Source: JAICTV01 sp035634055 | GTDB taxonomy: Bacteria; Planctomycetota; Phycisphaerae; Tepidisphaerales; Tepidisphaeraceae | Reading direction: 5' to 3' | Assembly: GCA_035634055.1 (NCBI GenBank) | Contig: DASQDR010000123.1 | Coordinates: forward strand, 1-21,608 | DNA: 21,608 bases | Shown here: positions 1 through 7,913 of the stretch, piece after piece | Layout of the letters: every line of letters begins with the position of its first letter | How positions within the stretch are numbered: the first letter of the stretch is position 1 | Notes under the pieces: generated by a model | Databases searched by the model: none | What the model saw: the letters and a program-made list of their open reading frames with translations, nothing else | Told to the model about the DNA's origin: nothing | Made by a program: the position numbers and the translations under genes

Positions 1-400
1 AGCCGATGCCGAATCCGTCACGGCTGGCGACGATCAGCGTAAACCGCGAGCCGTCGCCGCCGCGCGAGCGCCCGTCGGCGGGGCGCACGTCGCTGTCGCG
101 GAAAGTGATGTGGAACCGCCCGTCGTCGCCGGAGGTCGCGCGGGCGACCGGCTTGCGCGTCAGCCGCGTCTCCCAGGTGTGGCTGGAAGGAACGGTGACG
201 GCCGCGCCCGCCACCGGCTGGCCCGCCGGATCGAGCACGCGCCCGCGGACGCGCACGACCGAGTCATCCTCCGCCGAGACCGCCGCCGCCGTCGCCGGCG
301 CGGGTGAGGTCGTCGCGGTGTGCGACGTGGGGGCCGCGGCAAAGCTGGCGTGGCTCCCGGCCAGCATGGCGATCGTGAACAGCAGCTGAGAGCGTGTCAT
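1..400 (-). CDS. Exported protein with carboxypeptidase-regulatory-like domain (partial, N-terminus only)
   Basis: The reading frame starts at an ATG (398-400 on the minus strand) and is still open at the window edge, giving about 133 residues. Residues 1-22 look like a signal peptide: a short charged start (MTRSQ), a hydrophobic stretch (LLFTIAMLAG) and an Ala-rich cleavage region (SHASFAAA). An Ala/Thr/Pro-rich linker follows. From about residue 50 the pattern VRVRGRVLDPAGQPVAGAAV, later SGDDGRFHITF, is typical of carboxypeptidase-regulatory-like (CnaB-like, beta-sandwich) domains, which usually serve as surface adhesion or stalk modules. A GGGAGA ribosome-binding site lies about 8 bases before the ATG. 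The catalytic or anchoring part, if any, lies outside the window, so the full function cannot be stated. It is divergent from the isomerase at 617. Confidence 0.72.
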   Translation of the reverse strand, partial: MTRSQLLFTIAMLAGSHASFAAAPTSHTATTSPAPATAAAVSAEDDSVVRVRGRVLDPAGQPVAGAAVTVPSSHTWETRLTRKPVARATSGDDGRFHITFRDSDVRPADGRSRGGDGSRFTLIVASRDGFGIG

Positions 401-578
401 CGGTGGCGTCTCCCGAGCTTGCAGGCGTGCGCTTAGACGTGTCCGGCGCCGCAGCGGCCGCGGCGGCGGCCGATCGAAGAGTTCTTCCGGCGTGCCACAC
501 TCCATTTTCGCACGCCGCCCGCGCGGGACAGCCCCGTCGCGGGATTCTGCCACGAGGGTGCGACGAGGGCGCGGCCCG

Positions 579-607
579 GTGACAACCCGTTCCCCGGGCC
601 GTACGCT
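579..607 (+). promoter_or_regulatory. Candidate sigma70-type promoter, probably leaderless, for the isomerase gene
   Basis: GTGACA at 579-584 (5/6 match to TTGACA), a 17-base spacer, and TACGCT at 602-607 (3/6 match to TATAAT). The ATG at 617 begins only 9 bases after the -10 hexamer, so transcription would start at or just before the start codon. The only purine-rich sequence upstream (GGAG) touches the ATG and is too close to act as a Shine-Dalgarno site, which fits a leaderless message. This is a motif match only. Confidence 0.35.
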
Positions 608-616
608 CGGCCGGAG

Positions 617-1456
617 ATGAAGCTCGCTTTTTCGACCAATGCCTTCACCCGCTTCCCCCTCGCCGAGGCCATTGCCGCCATCCGCGAGGCGGGGTTCGCC
701 GGGGTCGAGATCCTGGCCGACGTCCCGCACGCTTACCCGGACGCGATCGACGCCACGCTTGTCGCCAACGTGAACCAGTCGCTCCGGGCGACGGGCCTGG
801 GCGTGAGCAACGTCAACGCGAACTGCTCGTTCGGCTACTGGAAGGACGCGCCGCCGGAGGCGTACTTCGAGCCGAGCCTGATCAGCCCGAACAAAAAGCA
901 CCGCGACGACCGCGCCAAGCTGATCGGCCGGACGATCGACTTCGCGCGCGAGATCGGCGCGCGCAGCATCAGCATCACCAGCGGGCGGTGCCTCGGCGGG
1001 ATGCCGCCGGACGCGGCGGCGCGGCAGTTCGAGCGGGAGATCAAGCCGATCCTCGACCACGCCGAACGCGCGGGCATCGACGTCGGCATCGAGTCCGAGC
1101 CGGGGCTGCTCATCGAGTGGGCGGCGGAGCTGCGCGAGTGGATCGACACGCTCGGGTCGAAGCGGCTGGGCGCGAATTTAGACGTCGGCCACAGCCAGGT
1201 GCTCGGCGAGAGCATCCCGCAGGTCGTCCGCCTGCTCGGCGACCGCATCTGGAACCTGCACGTCGAGGACATCCCAGGTCGCAAGCACTACCACATGATC
1301 CCCGGCGAGGGGACGCTCGACTGGCCTGCCCTGCGCGACGCATTGCGCGACATCGGCTACGACCGCTTCGTGACGGTCGAGCTCTACACCCACACGGCTG
1401 ATCCGGTCTCGGCGGCGCGCAAGAGCCACGCGTTTCTGAGCAAGCTGTTTTCCTGA
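617..1456 (+). CDS. Sugar phosphate isomerase/epimerase family TIM-barrel protein
   Basis: This is a 279-residue cytoplasmic protein of the xylose isomerase-like/AP endonuclease 2 TIM-barrel superfamily. The start MKLAFSTNAFTRFPLAEAIA and the segment EAGFAGVEIL are the first beta-alpha units. Probable divalent-metal ligands lie in the usual places: Glu159 (GIESEPG), Asp189 and His192 (NLDVGHSQ), His215 (NLHVEDIPG) and Glu255 (VTVELYTH). The length is normal for the family. These enzymes isomerise or epimerise sugars or related polyols, but the substrate cannot be read from the sequence. The ATG at 617 is chosen because the family's first beta strand starts there. No partner enzyme of a known sugar pathway is adjacent. 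A palindromic element follows the stop by 24 bases. The family call is secure; the reaction is not. Confidence 0.85.
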   Translation: MKLAFSTNAFTRFPLAEAIAAIREAGFAGVEILADVPHAYPDAIDATLVANVNQSLRATGLGVSNVNANCSFGYWKDAPPEAYFEPSLISPNKKHRDDRAKLIGRTIDFAREIGARSISITSGRCLGGMPPDAAARQFEREIKPILDHAERAGIDVGIESEPGLLIEWAAELREWIDTLGSKRLGANLDVGHSQVLGESIPQVVRLLGDRIWNLHVEDIPGRKHYHMIPGEGTLDWPALRDALRDIGYDRFVTVELYTHTADPVSAARKSHAFLSKLFS

Positions 1457-1480
1457 CGCTGCGCACCGACGCGGAATCTT

Positions 1481-1585
1481 TCACGTGGCTTGGGCGTCTC
1501 GCCCGAGCATTTGCGGCGGCCAGCCGCACTTGCTCTTGTTCCGCTGCCGCGGCCATCGCTCGGGCGAGACGCCCAAGCCAGGTGA
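1481..1585. repeat. Long palindromic intergenic element (28-base arms)
   Basis: The arms at 1481-1508 and 1558-1585 are inverted copies that match at 27 of 28 positions; the inner 23 bases are perfect. The 49-base centre contains its own small hairpin (GCGGC-CA-GCCGC). Each arm also holds a short internal palindrome, GGGCG-TCT-CGCCC. The element lies between the isomerase stop and the glycosyltransferase start. Its nested folding resembles REP/BIME-type dispersed repeats; it could also end transcription of the upstream gene, although no T-run follows. No second copy was seen in this window. Confidence 0.8.
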
Positions 1586-1624
1586 AGGAGACGACGAGCC
1601 GACCGCTCCACCCGCCCTTCGGCG

Positions 1625-1630
1625 TACACT
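1625..1630 (+). promoter_or_regulatory. Candidate -10 hexamer for a leaderless glycosyltransferase transcript
   Basis: TACACT at 1625-1630 lies 7 bases before the GTG start at 1638. No Shine-Dalgarno sequence precedes that GTG. No good -35 hexamer is visible at the expected distance, so the call rests on the same TANNNT-to-start spacing seen at three other genes in the window. Confidence 0.28.
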
Positions 1631-1637
1631 GCCCTGC

Positions 1638-2417
1638 GTGTCGCTGAGCGAAACGACCCTCGTGGTGATGACAAAGTTCCCGCAAGCCGGGCGGGTGAAG
1701 ACGCGACTCATGCCGGCGTTGAGCGGCGAACAGGCGGCGGCGACGCACGAGGCGTTCCTGGTCCACCTTTGCGGGCGGCTGGCGCGGATGGAGTGGGGCC
1801 GGCGGGTGATCTGTCACGATCCGCCCGATTGCGGCCCGGCACTGCGCGCCCTGGTCGGGCGGGCATTTGAGTACTTGCCGCAGGGGGGCGGGGATTTGGG
1901 CGCTCGAATGGCAGCGGCGGCGGTCGCGTCGTCGGCGGCGGCACGCACTGGTGATCCTGGCGGGGCCCTGCTGTTTATCGGCGTCGATAGTCCCGACGTC
2001 CCGACCGCTGCGCTCGCGGCCGCCGCAAGGCTCGTCAAAACGCACGACGTGGTGCTGGGGCCCAGCGCCGACGGCGGTTATTGGTCGGTGGCGCTGGCGC
2101 GGCGGGTCGATCCGGTGGCGCTGCTTTCACGGATAGAATGGTCCAGCGGGCGCGAGCTGGACCAGACCCTCGAACGCGCCCGCGCGCTCGGCTATAACGT
2201 CGCCCGGGCCGACGCCTGGCCGGACGTGGATTACCCGCCCGATCTGCGGCGGCTGGTCGCCCGGCTGCGGGCTTCTGACGATCCGGCCGACGGCGCATTG
2301 CTGGGCCGACTTCTGGCGGTGCTACCGGCGCGGTCGGTGTTGCTGGACGATCATGATGACGACAACGCTGCGGGCGAAGGCAACGCCGGCGCTGACGAAG
2401 ACGAAAGAGACGTGTGA
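1638..2417 (+). CDS. DUF2064 / TIGR04282-type glycosyltransferase
   Basis: With the GTG at 1638 the product is 259 residues. It shows the signature of the DUF2064 (TIGR04282) GT-A-fold nucleotidyl/glycosyltransferase family: the N-terminal loop VVMTKFPQAGRVKTRLMPAL, the DxD-like segment LFIGVDSPDVP, and VLGPSADGGYWSVAL. The family is related to sugar-nucleotide transferases; the acceptor is unknown. The frame is open further upstream to 1485, but that extension would translate the palindromic element and is not family-like, so the GTG just before the first beta strand was chosen. The stop is one base before the ATG of the response-regulator gene, implying a two-gene operon with translational coupling. 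It is likely cytoplasmic, as no signal or membrane segment is seen. Confidence 0.82.
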   Translation: MSLSETTLVVMTKFPQAGRVKTRLMPALSGEQAAATHEAFLVHLCGRLARMEWGRRVICHDPPDCGPALRALVGRAFEYLPQGGGDLGARMAAAAVASSAAARTGDPGGALLFIGVDSPDVPTAALAAAARLVKTHDVVLGPSADGGYWSVALARRVDPVALLSRIEWSSGRELDQTLERARALGYNVARADAWPDVDYPPDLRRLVARLRASDDPADGALLGRLLAVLPARSVLLDDHDDDNAAGEGNAGADEDERDV

Positions 2418-2418
2418 C

Positions 2419-3012
2419 ATGACGCAGGACCACCCAGCGACCCCTCCCGCCGGCGCTGCCGCGCCCGCGGCCCCGGCGGTCGCGCCGCCGGCTTCGCCGC
2501 AACCGCCGGCTTCGGCGGATGCGCCCCGCGCGGCACCGTCGCCGGCGGGCAGCGGCAACGAGCAGTTCCTCCCGCAGTCGACCGTCCTGATCGTCGACGA
2601 CAACCCGCAGAACATCGAGCTGCTCCAGGCGTTCCTCGAGTCGCTGCCGGCGCAGATCGTGTCGGCCGTCGACGGCGTCGACGCGCTGGAGAAGGTCCAG
2701 CAGTACAACCCGGACCTGATCCTGCTGGACGTGATGATGCCCAAGATGAGCGGCTTCCAGGTCTGCCGAAAGCTCAAGGGCGACCCCGCCACGCGCGACA
2801 TCCAGATCCTGATGGTCACCGCGCTCAACGAGCTGGGGGACATCGAGCAGGCGTCGGAGTGCGGCACGGACGATTTCGTCAGCAAGCCGGTCAACAAGCT
2901 CGAGCTGCTCACGCGCGTCAAGAGCCTGCTGCGCGTGCGGCACATGAAGAGCGAGCTGGAACGTGCCCTGACGTACCTGAACGAGATCGAGCACGACGAC
3001 GAAGTCCTGTAA
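2419..3012 (+). CDS. Single-domain response regulator with Pro/Ala-rich N-terminal tail
   Basis: This 197-residue protein has a receiver (CheY-like) domain from about residue 54 to 175. Acidic-pocket Asp60-Asp61 (LIVDDNPQN), phospho-acceptor Asp104 (LILLDVMMPKMSG), Thr134 (MVTAL) and Lys156 (VSKPVNK) are all present, so it should be phosphorylatable. No DNA-binding or enzymatic output domain follows, only a short charged helix to residue 197. Residues 5-46 are almost entirely Ala, Pro and Ser and are probably disordered, which is unusual for a receiver protein. The ATG at 2419 is preferred over upstream in-frame starts because it lies one base after the glycosyltransferase stop and is preceded by a purine-rich GAAAGAGA. 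No histidine kinase is adjacent, so the partner is unknown. It may work by protein-protein contact. Confidence 0.88.
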   Translation: MTQDHPATPPAGAAAPAAPAVAPPASPQPPASADAPRAAPSPAGSGNEQFLPQSTVLIVDDNPQNIELLQAFLESLPAQIVSAVDGVDALEKVQQYNPDLILLDVMMPKMSGFQVCRKLKGDPATRDIQILMVTALNELGDIEQASECGTDDFVSKPVNKLELLTRVKSLLRVRHMKSELERALTYLNEIEHDDEVL

Positions 3013-3187
3013 CGGCGGCCCCGCGCGCGCCCCGACGCCAGCGGCAGCGCGCGGTACGCCGGCGCCGCGCAAGGAGACGCTTGCCGGTCTCGCCGCCCCC
3101 CCGGCACTCTGCGGGAAGCACATTGGACATCCAACAACGCGGCGTTCCGAAGGACCATCAACAAACCAATCGAGCGAGAAAACGCGG

Positions 3188-6100
3188 ATGCGAGCAAACC
3201 GAATCCTGTCGTGTGCGTTGGCGGTGGCGGGTGCGACGTTCGTGTGGGCCGGCTGCCAGGCGCCGCCGCCGGGGCGGGTCGAGATCCCGATCACGAAGCA
3301 GCCCGCGCGGGCGATGAACGAGGATCTCGTCGAGCGCCCGCTGGCGTCCCGCCGCGGCGCCGCAGGCACGCGCCCGGTGGAAACGGCGGTCGCGCAGTCG
3401 CCGGCGGTTGCGGACGTCGGGCCGGAACCCGTCTCCGTCGCACAGAACGCGGGGAAACCGCAGGCGGCGGAGAGCGCGACCGGTGACGCTGCGCCCGGCG
3501 CCCCGACGGTCGAGCCGCGCGGCGCGACCGCCCCGACCGCCGGCGCCCGCGCCGCGCGTCCGCCCATCCCGCAGGAGCCGGCGGCGAAGAACTACGGCGT
3601 CGAGCAGTACCGTCTGGTCAGCCAGTCCGACGAGATCGTCTCGGTGCTGAAGAACGGCATGACCATCATCGCCAAGCGGATGCCCTCGCCGGTGCTGGCG
3701 GTGCGCGGGTACGTCTACACCGGCGGGGTGTACGAGAACCGCTGGCTCGGCGGGGGCCTTAGTCACCTGCTGGAGCACCTGGTGGCCGGCGGGAGCTCGC
3801 AGCGCCGCACGGAGGCGAAGAACCGCGACCTGCTCCAGCGCATCGGCAACAACTCCAACGCCTACACCACCGCCGACCACACCGCCTACTTCATCAACAC
3901 CACGCCGGACCACCTCGGCGAAGCGGTTGACTTAGTCACCGGCTGGATGCTGGGCGCGCTGATCACGCCGGAGGAGTACAAGCGCGAGTACGAGGTCGTG
4001 CAGCGCGAGCTGGAGAAGGACAAGGGGGAGCCGGACTGGGTCTTCTACCACCTCACGCAGGCCAACCGTTACCGCGTCAGCCCGGCGCGCGTGCCGACGA
4101 TCGGCTACCAGGAAGTGATCCAAAGCCTCAGCCGCGACGACGTCTTCAGCTACTACAGGGAGACGTACCAGCCGAACAACATGGTCTTTGCCGTCACCGG
4201 CGACGCCGAGCCGGAGCAGATGCTGCGCGCGGTGCAGAAGTTCGTGGACGACGCCCCGCCCGGCCGGGTGCCGTCGCGCGACATCGCCGACGAGCCGCCG
4301 GTGCTGTCGCCGCGCACGCTGGTGGCGACGTTCCCCAAGCTCGGGCAGGCCAAGCTTCAGATCGAGTTTCCCTCGGTGCGCATCGACCACCCGGACCTGT
4401 ACGCGCTGGACCTGCTGAGCACGATCCTCGGCGGCGGCGAGAGCGCGGTGCTGGTCGAGGAGCTGCGCGACAAGCGCAAGCTGGTGACCAGCGTCGGGGC
4501 GAGCAACCCGACGCCCACGTTCGTCGACGGCAGCTTCGAGATCCAGATGGAGCTGCCCCCGGACAAGATCGCCGCCGCCACCGGCGCGGTGATGGAGGTT
4601 CTGGACAACGTCATCAACAACGGCGTCAGCGACGAGCAGGTCCGCAGCGCCAAGGTGCAGATGCGCAGCGAGCGCGTGCGCAGCTTGCAGACGTCGGAGG
4701 CGGTGGCGGCGTCATTGGCGAACGACCTGATGACCGCCGGCGACCCGCACTTCACCGACCGCTACCTCAAGCGGATCGAAGAGGTGACCCCCGACCAGCT
4801 CCGCGCCGTCGCCAAAACCTATTTCGTGCGCCAGCGGCTGATGACGACCGCGATGGTGCCGGCCGAATCCGTCGGGGCCGAGGGACTGCCCAAGGCCGAG
4901 GACCTGCTCCGCCCGATCGCCCCCACGACCCGCGACGCCCCGGCGGCGGAGGAGAAGCCGGTCATCACCCGCGTCGAGCTGCCCAACGGCACCATCCTGC
5001 TGCACAAGCGCATCGCCACCTCGCCGCTGGTCGAGGTCAAGCTCTACGCGCTGGGCGGCGTGACGGAGGAGTCGGCGGAGAACAACGGCATCGGCAACCT
5101 GACCATGGAAATGCTCCCGCGCGGCACCGCCACGCGCAGCGCGCAGCAGGTGGCCGCCTTCTTCGATTCCATCGGCGGCACGCTTGACACCACCTGCGGC
5201 AACAACAGTTGGGCCTGGAGCTTCACCTGCCTGAAGGATGACTTCGACAAGGCGATGCACGTCTTCGCCGACGTGGTGAACAACCCCGCGTTCGCGCCGG
5301 CGGAGGTGGAGCAGATGAAGCGCCGCGTGCTGGCGCAGATCGAGTCGCTGGACGCCGACTGGACCAGCCAGTCGATGCGTTTCTTCAAGCGGCAGTACTT
5401 CGGCCCGGCGAACTCGCCGTACCAGTTCCTGCCGGTCGGGCAGGGCGAGATCGTGCAGAAGCTGTCGCCCGGGCAGCTCACGGCGTGGTACCGCGACCGC
5501 GTGCTCAAGGGCCGCCGCGTGCTGGCGGTGTTCGGCGACGTGGACCTGGAACGCGCCCAGGCCATCGCGCGCGAGCAGCTCGGCGCGGGCCCGACGGTTA
5601 ACGTGGAAAGGCCGGCGACGCAGACGGCGGCCGCAGACGCCCCGCAACGCCCGCCGGGCGGTGGCAGGGCGGCGGTCGAGGTCGCGCGCGTCGAGGTGCA
5701 GAAGACCGAGCAGCCGCTGGCGGGCGTCGTCATCGGTTACGACGCACACAGCATCATCGGTGACGCGGCGAATTACCCCATCGTCGTCGGCGACACGATG
5801 ACCAGCGGCTTCGGCTACCCGACCGGCTACCTGCACGAGATCCTGCGCGGGCGCGGGCTGGTCTACGTGGTCCACGCGATCAACCAGCCCGGGCGATCGG
5901 CGAAGCTGCCGGGGACGTTCCTCGTTTACGCCGGCTGCGACCCGGGCAAGGTGAACGAGGTGGTCGACCTCATCCTGGAGAACATCGCGCGGCTTCAGGG
6001 CACCGAGCGGGACATGCAGCCAGGCTGGTTCGAGCGCAGCAAGCAGCTCGCCATCACCAGCGACGCCATGGATACCGAGACCCCCGCCGAGCAGGCGCAG

Positions 6101-6346
6101 ACGGCCGCGCTCGATGAGCTGATGGGCCTCGGCTACGACTACCACGACCAGTTCGCCAAGCGCGTCGGGGCCGTGGCACTGGACGACCTGCGCCGGGTGG
6201 CCCGCCAGCGCCTGAGCCGCGCCGTGGTGACCATCAGCACGCCCGCCCCGGAGGCGGTGAAGGTGAAGCCCGGGCAGAGAACCTACGCCGAGTTCCCCCC
6301 GGTAGACCTGACGCCCCGCGGCGTGCAGCACGACGCGAACAAGTGA
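3188..6346 (+). CDS. Double-domain M16 family zinc metallopeptidase, predicted lipoprotein
   Basis: The product has 1052 residues. The N-terminus is a lipoprotein signal (MRANR, hydrophobic core, lipobox WAGC with Cys23), then a low-complexity Ala/Pro/Thr linker to about residue 130. The first M16 unit has the inverted zinc motif HLLEH (His193, Glu196, His197) and the third ligand Glu274 at the exact HxxEH-X76-E spacing. From about residue 591 a second M16 unit begins (VITRVELPNGTILLHKR), but the motif position reads GIGNLTMEML (634-643), so that half is catalytically degenerate. Bacterial M16 enzymes often work as an active/inactive pair; here the two are fused. It should be anchored in the envelope and degrade peptides or misfolded proteins. 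The start codon fits the signal peptide, though the ribosome-binding site is weak. It stands alone, 175 bases after the response regulator. Confidence 0.93.
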   Translation: MRANRILSCALAVAGATFVWAGCQAPPPGRVEIPITKQPARAMNEDLVERPLASRRGAAGTRPVETAVAQSPAVADVGPEPVSVAQNAGKPQAAESATGDAAPGAPTVEPRGATAPTAGARAARPPIPQEPAAKNYGVEQYRLVSQSDEIVSVLKNGMTIIAKRMPSPVLAVRGYVYTGGVYENRWLGGGLSHLLEHLVAGGSSQRRTEAKNRDLLQRIGNNSNAYTTADHTAYFINTTPDHLGEAVDLVTGWMLGALITPEEYKREYEVVQRELEKDKGEPDWVFYHLTQANRYRVSPARVPTIGYQEVIQSLSRDDVFSYYRETYQPNNMVFAVTGDAEPEQMLRAVQKFVDDAPPGRVPSRDIADEPPVLSPRTLVATFPKLGQAKLQIEFPSVRIDHPDLYALDLLSTILGGGESAVLVEELRDKRKLVTSVGASNPTPTFVDGSFEIQMELPPDKIAAATGAVMEVLDNVINNGVSDEQVRSAKVQMRSERVRSLQTSEAVAASLANDLMTAGDPHFTDRYLKRIEEVTPDQLRAVAKTYFVRQRLMTTAMVPAESVGAEGLPKAEDLLRPIAPTTRDAPAAEEKPVITRVELPNGTILLHKRIATSPLVEVKLYALGGVTEESAENNGIGNLTMEMLPRGTATRSAQQVAAFFDSIGGTLDTTCGNNSWAWSFTCLKDDFDKAMHVFADVVNNPAFAPAEVEQMKRRVLAQIESLDADWTSQSMRFFKRQYFGPANSPYQFLPVGQGEIVQKLSPGQLTAWYRDRVLKGRRVLAVFGDVDLERAQAIAREQLGAGPTVNVERPATQTAAADAPQRPPGGGRAAVEVARVEVQKTEQPLAGVVIGYDAHSIIGDAANYPIVVGDTMTSGFGYPTGYLHEILRGRGLVYVVHAINQPGRSAKLPGTFLVYAGCDPGKVNEVVDLILENIARLQGTERDMQPGWFERSKQLAITSDAMDTETPAEQAQTAALDELMGLGYDYHDQFAKRVGAVALDDLRRVARQRLSRAVVTISTPAPEAVKVKPGQRTYAEFPPVDLTPRGVQHDANK

Positions 6347-6364
6347 GGCTGACTCTAGGGCAGG

Positions 6365-6494
6365 GGCGAGCGCTGGGCTGCGAGTACTGACGATTGGAGA
6401 TTGACGATTGGAACTTGAACGGCGCGCGCGGGGTCACAGCCTTTCAAGTTCTAATCGTCAATTCACAAGCTTCCTGCCCAGCCCGGCGCTCGCC
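6365..6494. repeat. Nested inverted-repeat element (about 130 bases)
   Basis: The outer arms at 6365-6380 and 6479-6494 match as inverted copies at 15 of 16 positions. The inner arms at 6400-6419 and 6443-6462 match at 19 of 20 positions. The 11-mer TGACGATTGGA is also repeated directly at 6388 and 6402 with a 14-base period. The inner part is much more AT-rich than its surroundings. It fills the gap between the M16 protease and the cyclodeaminase gene and looks like a dispersed palindromic (REP or MITE-like) element. The long open frame that crosses it into the next gene is not taken as coding. Confidence 0.8.
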
Positions 6495-6537
6495 GAACCT
6501 CTCCCCAAGGCACGGGCAGCAGCGACCGGAGAACCGC

Positions 6538-7170
6538 ATGATCGACGCCAGCACCAGCATCGAGCAGTTCCTCGCGGCCGCGGCGGCGAAGCAGCCGGCG
6601 CCGGGCGGCGGGTCGGCGGCGGCGCTGGCGGGGGCGCTGGCGGCATCCATGGGGGAGATGACCGTCAACTACAGCGTGGGCAAGAAGAACCTCGCGCCGC
6701 ACGAGCCGGAGCTGCGCGACGCGCTGGCGGAATACGCGCGGGCTCGGCGGTTGCTGCTCCAACTGATGCTCGAGGACCAGGTGGCGTACGAGGCGCTGAC
6801 GGCGGCTCGAAAGCTGCCCGAGTCGTCGCCGGCGCGGCAGGCGGACTTCGACGTCGCGCTGCTGGCCAGCATTCGCGTCCCCCAGGCGATGGGCGCTACC
6901 GCGCTGGCGGTGCTGGAACTGGCCGACCGGCTGGTCGACAAGGTCAACCCGTTCCTGCTGAGCGACCTGGCCGTCTCCTGCGAGCTGGCGATGGCGACCG
7001 TGCGCTGCGCCGTCTACAACGTGCGCGCGAACCTGCCGGACGTCACCGACTCGCGCGACCGCACGCGGATCGAGGCGACCGGGCAGCACCTCCTGACCGC
7101 CGGGACCGACGTCGTCCGCCGCGCCGTCCCGCGCATCTGGATGCGGCACGCGAAGTCGCAGGGGGCGTAG
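6538..7170 (+). CDS. Cyclodeaminase/cyclohydrolase family protein (methenyl-THF cyclohydrolase / formimino-THF cyclodeaminase)
   Basis: This is a 210-residue all-helical cytoplasmic protein. The glycine-rich segment PAPGGGSAAALAGALAASMGEMTVNYSVGKK near the N-terminus is the hallmark of the FTCD_C / FchA family, whose members open the ring of methenyl-tetrahydrofolate or release ammonia from formimino-tetrahydrofolate in one-carbon metabolism. The tail RVPQAMGATALAVLELADRLVDKVNPFLLSDL also fits. The length matches stand-alone bacterial members (about 200-215). The ATG at 6538 is chosen because CGGAGA lies a few bases upstream and because the frame further upstream only translates the inverted-repeat element. 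No histidine-degradation or formate-tetrahydrofolate ligase gene is adjacent, so the choice between cyclohydrolase and cyclodeaminase stays open. Confidence 0.85.
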   Translation: MIDASTSIEQFLAAAAAKQPAPGGGSAAALAGALAASMGEMTVNYSVGKKNLAPHEPELRDALAEYARARRLLLQLMLEDQVAYEALTAARKLPESSPARQADFDVALLASIRVPQAMGATALAVLELADRLVDKVNPFLLSDLAVSCELAMATVRCAVYNVRANLPDVTDSRDRTRIEATGQHLLTAGTDVVRRAVPRIWMRHAKSQGA

Positions 7171-7346
7171 GCGCCGCCGGGCGGCTTGGGCGCTGGACCA
7201 TCGCGGTCGCCGGCAGCATTGGCATGACCCCGCGGCGCGCATCGAGTTCACCGGCGAGAGAGCGCGCGGCTGGCTGCCGCGGCGCGCGATCTGGTGTACC
7301 ATGTCGCGGCGCTCGGCTCGCGAAGGCGCACGGAGGTACCTGAACG

Positions 7347-7913
7347 ATGGCAACGGCCGCCGCCACGATTACCACGACGGGGACAGCAGCCGCGGCGAAA
7401 CCGCAAGCGGCGGCCGCGGGAGCGCCCGGGTATGAGGTCGCGCGGCCGCTGGGGAAGTGTCACCTGACCGGTGAGACCATCGCGCCCGGCGACAAGTTCA
7501 TGGCCGCCCTGCGCGAGACGCCGCAGGGGTTCGAGCGCGCAGACGTGTGCGCGGGCGCCTGGGCGCAGTTTGACCGCGCGGGCGTCGTCGCATTCTGGCA
7601 AGCGACCATGCCGCACCAGGAGCAGAAGAAAAAGCTGTTCGTCGATGACGGGGTCCTGTGCGATCTCTTCGAGCGCCTCAAGGACACGGCCGAGCCAGCG
7701 AAGCTCAATTTCCGCTTCGTCCTGGGGTTGATCCTGATGCGCAAGAAGATGCTGATCTACGACACCAGCCGCGACGAGGACGGCAGGGACATCTGGGTCA
7801 TGCGCTTCAAGGGGCGCGAGGAAAGGCTCGACCTACTCAACCCGAAGCTGGACGAAGCGCAGGTGGCCGAGGTCAGCCAGCAGCTCGGGCAGATCTTGAA
7901 TGAAGAGCTGTGA
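7347..7913 (+). CDS. Conserved hypothetical protein (planctomycete-type) with paired cysteines
   Basis: This is a 188-residue protein without signal peptide or membrane segment. After an Ala/Thr-rich tail (1-28), the core begins GKCHLTGETIAPGDKFMAAL, with Cys38 and Cys68 about 30 residues apart and a third Cys105, which suggests a small metal- or redox-linked fold. The middle (KKLFVDDGVLCDLFERL, then LNFRFVLGLILMRKKMLIYD) is helical and the end (EVSQQLGQILNEEL) is probably helical. From memory, proteins with this CxxTG...PG start and FVLxLxLMRK block recur in planctomycete genomes, without assigned function. A good CGGAGG ribosome-binding site lies 10 bases before the ATG. It is the first of three closely spaced plus-strand genes; the lipoprotein gene starts 48 bases after its stop. 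No function is proposed. Confidence 0.8.
   Translation: MATAAATITTTGTAAAAKPQAAAAGAPGYEVARPLGKCHLTGETIAPGDKFMAALRETPQGFERADVCAGAWAQFDRAGVVAFWQATMPHQEQKKKLFVDDGVLCDLFERLKDTAEPAKLNFRFVLGLILMRKKMLIYDTSRDEDGRDIWVMRFKGREERLDLLNPKLDEAQVAEVSQQLGQILNEEL

Noticed and set aside
4712..6331. 539-codon minus-strand open frame inside the M16 gene
   Set aside because: It is a shadow of the protease gene with no family features and a composition typical of the reverse frame.
7182..7192. Partial match (GGCTTGGGCG) to the arm of the 1481-1585 palindrome
   Set aside because: Only 10 bases match and no inverted partner is nearby, so it is not counted as a second copy.
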